NCBI RefSeq assembly: GCF_031581065.1
Contig: NZ_JAVLBN010000008.1
Location: 9,576 to 73,575, forward strand
DNA: 64,000 nucleotides
Direction: 5' to 3'
From: Salibacter sp031581065
GTDB lineage: Bacteria; Bacteroidota; Bacteroidia; Flavobacteriales_G; Salibacteraceae
Part shown: positions 1-7,725 of the stretch, piece after piece
Position numbering within the stretch: position 1 is the first letter of the stretch
How the letters are laid out: each line of letters starts with the position of its first letter
Program-made: the position numbers and the translations under genes
Notes under the pieces: model-generated
What the model saw: the letters and a program-made list of their open reading frames with translations, nothing else
What the model was told of the DNA's origin: nothing
Database searches by the model: none

Positions 1-2780
1 GCTAAATCACCATTGATATCAGTTAATCCCGGATCTGTAACATCACCTAGAGTTATACCGATACCTGCTTCTGGAATTAATCTTTCTCCCAATACATTTA
101 CAGGATTTTGAAAAAACACGGTGTCTTCAAGAGTAGAACCAGTAACTGCTATAAAGGAAGACTCTCTAAAGTTGTATGTTGAATCTTTAAACTCAACTCT
201 ATATGTTCCATCTTTTACATTGAGAGGATCTACAACAGAAACCTCAATAGGGCTTCTTCCTGCTTCGTAAATTGGATTTTCAACTTTCCAGGGTTCTCCG
301 CTCATAACAGCATCTTCAGATTCTGGAGTCAGGTCGAGGAAGTAACCTGAGTTACCAAGTCCTTCAATTCTCTTCACAGGCACACCATCTCCGTATTGAG
401 CATTTAGTATTGTACCATCATTCCTTGGATCAACTTTGTGAGGAATCACAGTCGTAACTGGGATCGGACCGGAAGAAGACCTTCTTGAAGGAAGGTAAGG
501 TTCTGTTTGTCCGTCTAAACCATCTGGAGTTTGCGAATAAGTCTTGTAATTATTATGACCATAAGCAATCACCATGAAATAATAAGTCTTGTGATTTACC
601 AAACGATTGTCACCTTCAGCAAATGCATCAGTAGTAATGCGGAATGTTTTGCGAATACCTTCATTCTCTGCATTCTCAACTCTCGGTTGCGGAATTGCAG
701 CATTTACATCCTGTGAAAATTCGTAATTGACTAGGTCAGTAACATCATCTTTCACATCACATTGAGCTACTAATCTTGCAAGATCATTATTGTAAAGATC
801 AGAAGCCGATACAGAATTATCTTTAAGTTGGAATACCTGATAACCCTGGAACAAATACGATTGATACTCCAAAGCTAATCTTTCGTAATTCTCATCATTT
901 TCTTCTGTAGAATTATCAGAAGGTTTTCCATATTTAGTACCATCTTCAGCTGTCAAAGTATCTGGTGGAATTAAAAATGGATCTGCCTCAGCATAAGATT
1001 CATTGTAGTTATTTGAAATTTGAGGATTATCAATTTTTAAAATAATCTCTCTATCTAACTCTGTAGTTGTTACTTCAGGAGCATCTGGCCCATCGAGTAA
1101 TTGGAAGCAAGCATCAAACAAAGCCTGAGTTTTATCATCGTCAACTCTAAGTTTTTCAACAGATGCCTCAGCTCCACCTGAATTAGCTCTAGACCAAACA
1201 ACACCAACTGTAATATTATTTACAGCACCAGGCGCAAGTCTAAAAGGTCCTGCAGATTGAACAAACCTTCTATCAAATGGCTGGTTTCCTGCAGTTACCT
1301 CAGTCCAAATTGGCTGAGGGTCGCCTCCTGTACCCCATCCTACAGGGTCAGAATCTCCGGGAAACATGTAATCAGCTTCAATATATGGAGGGCTAACACT
1401 TCCCTGATAGCCAGTTCCACCATACACCATTCTAGAATTATCTCTCCAAAAGCTTCTAAGGTAATTATAATATTCAGAGCCTCTCTCTGGATCTCCAGTA
1501 TTACTTCGATCATTATTATGGTAGAGGAAAGCACGCATACCTAGTCTTTCGTTATCAGGTATTCCGTCACCATAACCAACACCTAAACCATCATAGGGGA
1601 TACCATCGTCATCAATGGCACCTTGATAATCATTTAGGCAAAGACAGTTATCTTTTTGGTCGTTATCCTGAAATGGTCCCTGGAAGAAGTCAACACCAAT
1701 AGCTGGTGGTTGAGTACCGTAACCAGTAGCCCCCTGGTTATCTTCATCATTCTCATCTCCATTATAAGCATACCCCATACCTCTCTGAACATCACAGCCA
1801 ACATAATCATCCTGTGGGTTCCCTAAATCTGGGTCAACCCAAAAACCGAAATAAGTGTTTTGCAGTTCGAAAGAAGATCTATTCACTAGCTCATAGTTGT
1901 AAAAAGTCATGTTGTTGACCTCATCATTGGTAGCAAATGCAAATGCCTGCGCGCGGATTTCCATACCAATTGGGTCTGACTGTGATTCAGTGTGGATGTT
2001 TCCTTTGTCATTAAAGACCCACCAAAGATTTTGGTCACCATAGATATCAACGATTCTTTGCTCGCAATTCTCTACGTTTTCAAGATTATAACGTGGGTAA
2101 TCACCATTTTGAGGATTGTAGTTCCCATCACCGTCAACATCATTAAATGGCGCTAAGTAGTAATCCTCATTATAAGGAGCATAGTCTCTACCATGAGCTG
2201 GCCAGTTCAAAATACTTTCAGGAATTTGATAATCTGGAAAGTTTTCTTGTTGCACTTCCGGCCCTTCTAAGCCAGCTTGATACCAGGCAACGAACCTTGC
2301 TACATCCTGACGGTAAGTTAAAAAGTGCTGATCATATTCTAAACAAGTTTCAGGTGTGATTTCAGCATCTGTAGTACTGAGTGGTCCAGTCCAAAAATCA
2401 TTACCATTTGAACGAAACCTTTGAGCAGCAACCTTTAGTTGTCCTGATACATCCTGTCCACCAAGCCACAATGAACCCGCAAACAAGGCTGTTGGACCAT
2501 TCCCATCTTCTGTTTTAGGAATCTCATATTTTGCCTGACCAACGAGATCCCACCACATATCGCCTCCTGTTTGGATCAATGCTCTAGTATTGTTAATGTT
2601 GAGCTCTTCAGATCCAGTCGGTGGAGTACAGTTAGCAGCTATATCAGAACTACTATTGTCTTTTTTCCCACTTGAATTCCTTTTGTCCATGTAAGGACCT
2701 TCCTTAGCTATTACACTAATAGAAGACCCCATGAGGAATAAAGAGAGAAGAAGGAGTTTTAATTTACTTTTCATAATCAT
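1..2780 (-). CDS. Large secreted protein of unknown function (C-terminus beyond window)
   Basis: The frame is open from an ATG at 2780 to the window edge, giving about 926 residues without a stop. The N-terminus (MIMKSKLKLL, then a hydrophobic stretch ending near VIAKEG) is a signal peptide. The body is rich in Asn, Asp, Tyr and aromatic residues, with Asp/Gly/Asn segments such as DVDGDGNYNPQNGDYP that look like calcium-binding or beta-sandwich loops. It lies 26 bp downstream of the TonB receptor on the same strand, so the two are probably co-transcribed. Bacteroidota often pair such a receptor with a large T9SS cargo protein, so a sorting domain is expected in the missing C-terminus. I recognise no enzymatic domain. 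The function is unknown; secretion is fairly sure. Confidence 0.8.
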   Translation of the reverse strand, partial: MIMKSKLKLLLLSLFLMGSSISVIAKEGPYMDKRNSSGKKDNSSSDIAANCTPPTGSEELNINNTRALIQTGGDMWWDLVGQAKYEIPKTEDGNGPTALFAGSLWLGGQDVSGQLKVAAQRFRSNGNDFWTGPLSTTDAEITPETCLEYDQHFLTYRQDVARFVAWYQAGLEGPEVQQENFPDYQIPESILNWPAHGRDYAPYNEDYYLAPFNDVDGDGNYNPQNGDYPRYNLENVENCEQRIVDIYGDQNLWWVFNDKGNIHTESQSDPIGMEIRAQAFAFATNDEVNNMTFYNYELVNRSSFELQNTYFGFWVDPDLGNPQDDYVGCDVQRGMGYAYNGDENDEDNQGATGYGTQPPAIGVDFFQGPFQDNDQKDNCLCLNDYQGAIDDDGIPYDGLGVGYGDGIPDNERLGMRAFLYHNNDRSNTGDPERGSEYYNYLRSFWRDNSRMVYGGTGYQGSVSPPYIEADYMFPGDSDPVGWGTGGDPQPIWTEVTAGNQPFDRRFVQSAGPFRLAPGAVNNITVGVVWSRANSGGAEASVEKLRVDDDKTQALFDACFQLLDGPDAPEVTTTELDREIILKIDNPQISNNYNESYAEADPFLIPPDTLTAEDGTKYGKPSDNSTEENDENYERLALEYQSYLFQGYQVFQLKDNSVSASDLYNNDLARLVAQCDVKDDVTDLVNYEFSQDVNAAIPQPRVENAENEGIRKTFRITTDAFAEGDNRLVNHKTYYFMVIAYGHNNYKTYSQTPDGLDGQTEPYLPSRRSSSGPIPVTTVIPHKVDPRNDGTILNAQYGDGVPVKRIEGLGNSGYFLDLTPESEDAVMSGEPWKVENPIYEAGRSPIEVSVVDPLNVKDGTYRVEFKDSTYNFRESSFIAVTGSTLEDTVFFQNPVNVLGERLIPEAGIGITLGDVTDPGLTDINGDL

Positions 2781-2806
2781 ATTTTTTTCACCCGTTCTCA
2801 TAATTC

Positions 2807-5800
2807 TTAGAAACTTAGAATCACACCAATTCTTGCCCTTCTTGGTAATGCATAATTGTAATAATTGTTTACATTCATGAGGTATTGTTCAGTGAATGCC
2901 TGGGTATCAATTCTTGCATCAATACTTTGAGCAAACCTAGGATCATTCAGGTAACCATCATCATCAGGAGTGCCTGTTGCTCTGTATACATTAATTATGT
3001 TTTGAGTATTAAGCACATTCAAAACCCATAGGTAAACATTGAGATTTAACTCTTTATTATTTTCACCAACTTTAAGCTTAATATCTCTATCGAGTCTGGC
3101 ATCAACTCTAAATTGCCATGGTAAACGTGATCCATTGATACTACCGTCAATAATTGGTGATCCCCCTCCTGAAATAAGTCCGTTTCCTGTTGGCACTTGT
3201 TGTTTAGAGTAAGGAGTACCTGATCCAAGATTAAACTGGAAGTTTGCACCCGTATTTTTAAGTATTGGTTTATCGAATACAATTGGACCATTGTAATCTT
3301 TGCCAGAACCGTAACGGTAATCTACAGTTGCAACGATAGCATGTCTTTGGTCATAACTCAAAGGAGTTGTACTTCTAATATTTTGCTTACCTGCACGAAT
3401 GAGGTTTGCAGCAGATGTTTGAGTAGAACCTGTACCTTCAGCAAATTGAAGTGTATATGCAGCTCTCAACTTAAGATTTTTAGTTCTTCTCAAATCATAA
3501 GAGAACGTAAGTCCTTTAACTGTTCCAAAGTCAATGTTACCAAAAGTTGTGTACGTTTTGGGAAATGCTTGTTGACGACCAATCAACTGAATTTGATTTC
3601 TCATTTCTCGGTAGAAAGCTTCGATCGTCATAGCAGAACTCTTACTCAGAGTTTGCTTAAACCCTACTGAGTAGTCGATAGTTTGCTCTGGTTGAAGTGC
3701 CGGGTTATTAATTCTCTGAGCACTTGTTCTCTGCTCGAGGAAATAATAATCCAATGGATTCAATCTGTTCCCGCCTGGACGTTTAGTCAGCACATCATAG
3801 TGAGCAAAGAAAAGAGCCTCTTCACTAATTGGGAAAGAGAAAGAGATCCTTGGCATCACATTCAATTGAGGCTCATAATCCTCAAAAGATGATGAATTAA
3901 TGTCATTAGATGAAGTGCTTTGCTTATCTACTAATAATGGAGCTACATTACCTGATGTAGTTTGAAGGCTAGATCCATCTGCTAATTCAGCACCCTGAGC
4001 ATCAAACCATGTTTCCTCATTACGGTAACCAACAATTGAAGAAGGATCTTCAACATTGTCAACGTAAACTACATAATCATCTCCGATGTTACCCGGAACA
4101 GTATATTCTCCCATTGACTCAGCAAGTGACTGAACTTCCTGTTCTCCTGCTCTAACAGTAGGGAATAAAACATAAGGGTCAACAAGGTTAGATTGATTCG
4201 CATCGTAGCGGTCAATACGCAAACCTACGTTGAATACGAGATCGTCAAATGCAAACTTATCCTGAATCCAACCTGCTACATACGTAGGGCGGAATGAAGG
4301 AATTGGACGAGTATAGTTTCCATACTCATCAGTTTCATTAAAGAAATCATCAATGCTGGGATTATCATTGATTTTGTTACCATATGCATCATAACCATGA
4401 TATGAAACTAACTCAGAACCGTTATTCAACAATTCATTAGCTGAGAAATATTCAACCTCCATATCCTCTGGTGATAATGAGTTGAAATCAATAAAGTCAT
4501 TACCATCAGGGTCTAAACCAAGGCTCTGGCGAAGATTATAATCGAAGAATGACTGGTTGTCGTTATTAACCTCCCCTGCATACTCACCTGGCGAAGCATT
4601 TTGTCTTTCAAAGTTGATAATTGGTGTTGAATTAGAATATCCAATTATTTCACCTACATCAGTATTCAACTGATCCAGGTGACTATTGGTTCTCAAACGA
4701 CCAATGAACCACATTCCTGCGGGAGCCATACCGTAAGAACGATCAATTCGTTGTTCATATTCAAATCCCAAGCTTATGTTATGGTTTTTAATGTCAGCTG
4801 AACCTGTTGCACTCAATCGAAATTGGTTTCTCTGGTTCTTTGTGTAAGAGTTAAAAGGAGTAGCATGGCTGTCCCATACGTCATTAACACTAATGGCGTT
4901 GCTTCCTGTAAGATCTCCATTAACAAAACCTCCGTTTTGACGAATGTTATTATAAGAACGAAGGAAGAAGTTTTCTGCAGAGGAATATGGCCTCAATGTA
5001 CTGTTTTCAGGGTTATAAATCAGTGATCCTCCCTGATTATCTCCAGAAAAATCTGAAGCTAATTCTTTATCAAAAACAGGATCTCCATTTTCATCATATC
5101 CCTGCCATCCAAAGAGCTCGTAATAAGTACTGGTAAATTCAGCTGCTCCACTATTAATATTAGATGGGCTAAACCCAATTAATGTATCAGTGAATGTGCT
5201 TTGTAAGTAAGCACGTCCAGACCAAAGTAAACTATCGGGGTTTGAACGAGAGTACACCTGAGCATCCTCTGTCAACTCATAAGTTCTAGCTTGCTCAGTT
5301 TCAAATTGGCCATAATAACCGTAATTCCAAAGATTATCTTGATGATTTGCATCCCATCTTCTAAAGTTGTTCTGGCTATAATCTGCCTGAACAGTGTAGT
5401 AAGCGTTTTTAACTACACTCTCATTATCTTCATCAGAACTGTTATTGAATCGTTGAGTAAAACGACCAAAGACCCTCCATGTTGAAGTAGTCTCTTCGGG
5501 GTATTGATCATAATTAAAAAGAGAATAATCATAATCAAAAACTTTTCGTTGCTGCCACTCATAACTACCGCCAAAAGTCAAATTAGTAGTTTCTCCTGTA
5601 TTAAAGTCTAATTTACCATTAACTACAAAACGGTTTTGATCGTTATTTGGTCGAGTTCTTACTTTTTCGAAATTGTTTAATCTAAGAAAATCAGCATTTT
5701 GAAAAGCTCCGGTTCCCTGCGTAGCATAACGCAAAGGATCCTGTCGCAATTCAGCTAGAGCCTGATCTTTCACTTTCCAGGAACCTGTAATTGATGGTCG

Positions 5801-6697
5801 TTGATCTTGAGTAGATTGTACGTTACCAGAAAGGAAGAAACCTACTAAAGGCTCCGTTTTCTCTCCTGAAGAATCTTTTTTCATAATAAGTGGTCCAGAA
5901 ACGCTACCCTCAAAAAGATTGTAACCAAATTTATCTAATCCGTAAACCTCATCACCGATTTTATAACCTGATGTAATGTATTCAACACTACCAAAGTAAT
6001 TCTTTGATGGACCTCGAGTAGTAATACTAATAACACCACCTGTAACGTCACCATATTGAGCAGGCAATCCTCCAGTAATAACTGAAACCTCCTCAATGGC
6101 ACTTTGTGGCAGGTTATTAGATCCACGAACCTTAATCCCATCAATAAAGTAATAGTTAGCATCAGAACGCGCACCGCGAATATTTAGATCTCCAGAACCA
6201 TCATCCTGAGAATATACACCGCCTACTGTTTGTGCTAACCCAGTAGCACCACGTGTTGGCATTTTATCAATATCTTCTTTAGTAATGGTTGTTGTAGCAG
6301 ATGTATTATCTTTCTCAATCAACGGTACTTTATAGTCAACAACCTCAAATTCTTCCAGGTTTTCAACTGAAGATGATAGTTTAACATCAACAAAAGAAAT
6401 TTTACCAGAGTTAATTTTAATCCCCTGAATAGCTTTTGACTGATACCCAACGAAAGAAGCCTTTAAAGTGTAGGTTCCCGGCTCTACAGGCTTAATGTTA
6501 TACTTACCATCCATGTCTGTTGACGTACCCGCCTGCTGCACACCATTCCTCTCTAAAACAATGTTTGCAAAAGGAATTGGCTCTCCTGTTTTTTCATCTA
6601 ATAACTTACCCTGGATTGACCCCTGTCCAGTTTGCGCAAGCATAACTGTCTGACTCACCAGAATAACTACTACCGTTAAAAGTAACTTTCTTAACAT
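2807..6697 (-). CDS. TonB-dependent outer-membrane receptor with CarboxypepD_reg-like leader
   Basis: This 1296-residue protein has a signal peptide (residues 1-21, ending MLAQ). A carboxypeptidase-regulatory-like beta-sandwich follows at about 24-112 (GKLLDEKTGEPIPFANIVLE). The TonB plug is at about 130-230 (TKEDIDKMPTRGATGLAQ; then NIRGARSDANYYFIDGIKVR). The rest is a long beta-barrel ending in Phe (IGVILSF), as outer-membrane barrels do. It is much longer than siderophore receptors (about 700-800 residues), as in receptors of Bacteroidota for polymers or for proteins of a partner system. The substrate cannot be read from sequence. It is the first gene of a probable two-gene operon with the secreted protein downstream. 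A 293-bp non-coding gap separates it from the LytTR regulator gene upstream; I see no clear promoter or hairpin there. Confidence 0.93.
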   Translation of the reverse strand: MLRKLLLTVVVILVSQTVMLAQTGQGSIQGKLLDEKTGEPIPFANIVLERNGVQQAGTSTDMDGKYNIKPVEPGTYTLKASFVGYQSKAIQGIKINSGKISFVDVKLSSSVENLEEFEVVDYKVPLIEKDNTSATTTITKEDIDKMPTRGATGLAQTVGGVYSQDDGSGDLNIRGARSDANYYFIDGIKVRGSNNLPQSAIEEVSVITGGLPAQYGDVTGGVISITTRGPSKNYFGSVEYITSGYKIGDEVYGLDKFGYNLFEGSVSGPLIMKKDSSGEKTEPLVGFFLSGNVQSTQDQRPSITGSWKVKDQALAELRQDPLRYATQGTGAFQNADFLRLNNFEKVRTRPNNDQNRFVVNGKLDFNTGETTNLTFGGSYEWQQRKVFDYDYSLFNYDQYPEETTSTWRVFGRFTQRFNNSSDEDNESVVKNAYYTVQADYSQNNFRRWDANHQDNLWNYGYYGQFETEQARTYELTEDAQVYSRSNPDSLLWSGRAYLQSTFTDTLIGFSPSNINSGAAEFTSTYYELFGWQGYDENGDPVFDKELASDFSGDNQGGSLIYNPENSTLRPYSSAENFFLRSYNNIRQNGGFVNGDLTGSNAISVNDVWDSHATPFNSYTKNQRNQFRLSATGSADIKNHNISLGFEYEQRIDRSYGMAPAGMWFIGRLRTNSHLDQLNTDVGEIIGYSNSTPIINFERQNASPGEYAGEVNNDNQSFFDYNLRQSLGLDPDGNDFIDFNSLSPEDMEVEYFSANELLNNGSELVSYHGYDAYGNKINDNPSIDDFFNETDEYGNYTRPIPSFRPTYVAGWIQDKFAFDDLVFNVGLRIDRYDANQSNLVDPYVLFPTVRAGEQEVQSLAESMGEYTVPGNIGDDYVVYVDNVEDPSSIVGYRNEETWFDAQGAELADGSSLQTTSGNVAPLLVDKQSTSSNDINSSSFEDYEPQLNVMPRISFSFPISEEALFFAHYDVLTKRPGGNRLNPLDYYFLEQRTSAQRINNPALQPEQTIDYSVGFKQTLSKSSAMTIEAFYREMRNQIQLIGRQQAFPKTYTTFGNIDFGTVKGLTFSYDLRRTKNLKLRAAYTLQFAEGTGSTQTSAANLIRAGKQNIRSTTPLSYDQRHAIVATVDYRYGSGKDYNGPIVFDKPILKNTGANFQFNLGSGTPYSKQQVPTGNGLISGGGSPIIDGSINGSRLPWQFRVDARLDRDIKLKVGENNKELNLNVYLWVLNVLNTQNIINVYRATGTPDDDGYLNDPRFAQSIDARIDTQAFTEQYLMNVNNYYNYALPRRARIGVILSF

Positions 6698-6990
6698 ATT
6701 TTAAGGTTTAATAACGTGAATTTTGTTCTTCCTCAACGTTTTAAAAAGGCGCGTAAAGATATATAAAACTCAAAGCCAAATACAAATCAATTCACTAAAG
6801 CTAACTCCAGCACTTTGATTAACAGCTTTATAAAAAACAAATACGCTTATTTAAAAGGCAAACAAAAACTCACTTTTGTTATTTTTCAACTACTGCTAAA
6901 TACAGAATAAAGGTCGCGAATTTAAGGTCTCTTAACAAGTGACAAAGTGATTTCGGTAGAAAAAATTTCGTATTCGGGCTTTTTTTAACA

Positions 6991-7725
6991 TTAACTGATC
7001 ATTTTATCCATCAAATCGTGCTTCCTTCTTCGAGATACTTCCAGCTGTGTACCGTCTTTTAAGATGATAAAACCTCCTCTACCTTTATGGTACTCTTTGA
7101 TAAAATTAATATTAACTAAATGTGAACGATGAACTCGAACAAAGCTCTTTTGCATCAACATCTCCTCAAAATGTTTAATCCCTTTTGAAAATGTTCCCTT
7201 ATCACCTTCATCGGTAAATACATTTGTATAGTTACCTGTTCCTTCAAACCTGATTATTTCATCTATACTCACGAGCTTAACTCCATCATGAATTGGAACA
7301 GCGAGCTTTTTCACATCACGATCAGATCCAGCGTTCACATCTAAAGCCTGCTCTTTTTGGCTCTGACCGTTACGGATTTTCTCAACTGATTCAATTAATT
7401 CGTCAATATCAATAGGCTTGAGTAGATAATCAGTTGCCGAGTATCGAAATGCTTTCACTGCATACTCGTCATGAGCAGTAACGAATATTACATTGTACCA
7501 GTCATCTTTGAGCTTTTCCAGCAAATCAAATCCTGTTGCTGTATTCATCTCAATGTCGAGAAAGATGATATCAGGATCGTAGTCGTCAATTGCTTTTGAA
7601 GCTTCAGTAATGTTGCTGCACTTTTTTACTATTTGAAGCTTTTCAACATACTCCTTGATCAAGTTTTCTAAATTATCACGAGCCTTTTCCTCGTCATCAA
7701 CTAATATACATGTCAGTGTTTTCAT
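6991..7725 (-). CDS. LytTR-family response regulator
   Basis: This 244-residue protein has an N-terminal receiver domain and a C-terminal LytTR DNA-binding domain. In the receiver, the acidic pair is D10-D11, the phospho-acceptor is D57 (IIFLDIEM) and the conserved Lys is K103 (YLLKPIDI). The LytTR domain (about 140-240) contains FEGTGNYTNVFT and VRVHRSHLVNI. The ATG at 7725 is preferred over an in-frame TTG at 7731. The start lies inside the 3' end of the histidine-kinase gene (29-nt overlap), indicating translational coupling and a cognate pair. It would bind direct repeats upstream of target genes. The targets are not evident; the receptor/secreted-protein pair immediately downstream is one candidate. 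Contains one GGTCAGANCC site. Confidence 0.95.
   Translation of the reverse strand: MKTLTCILVDDEEKARDNLENLIKEYVEKLQIVKKCSNITEASKAIDDYDPDIIFLDIEMNTATGFDLLEKLKDDWYNVIFVTAHDEYAVKAFRYSATDYLLKPIDIDELIESVEKIRNGQSQKEQALDVNAGSDRDVKKLAVPIHDGVKLVSIDEIIRFEGTGNYTNVFTDEGDKGTFSKGIKHFEEMLMQKSFVRVHRSHLVNINFIKEYHKGRGGFIILKDGTQLEVSRRRKHDLMDKMIS
7359..7368 (-). repeat. GGTCAGANCC site 1
   Basis: Central base G. Inside the LytTR regulator gene, read as Asn-Gly-Gln-Ser-Gln. Confidence 0.9.
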
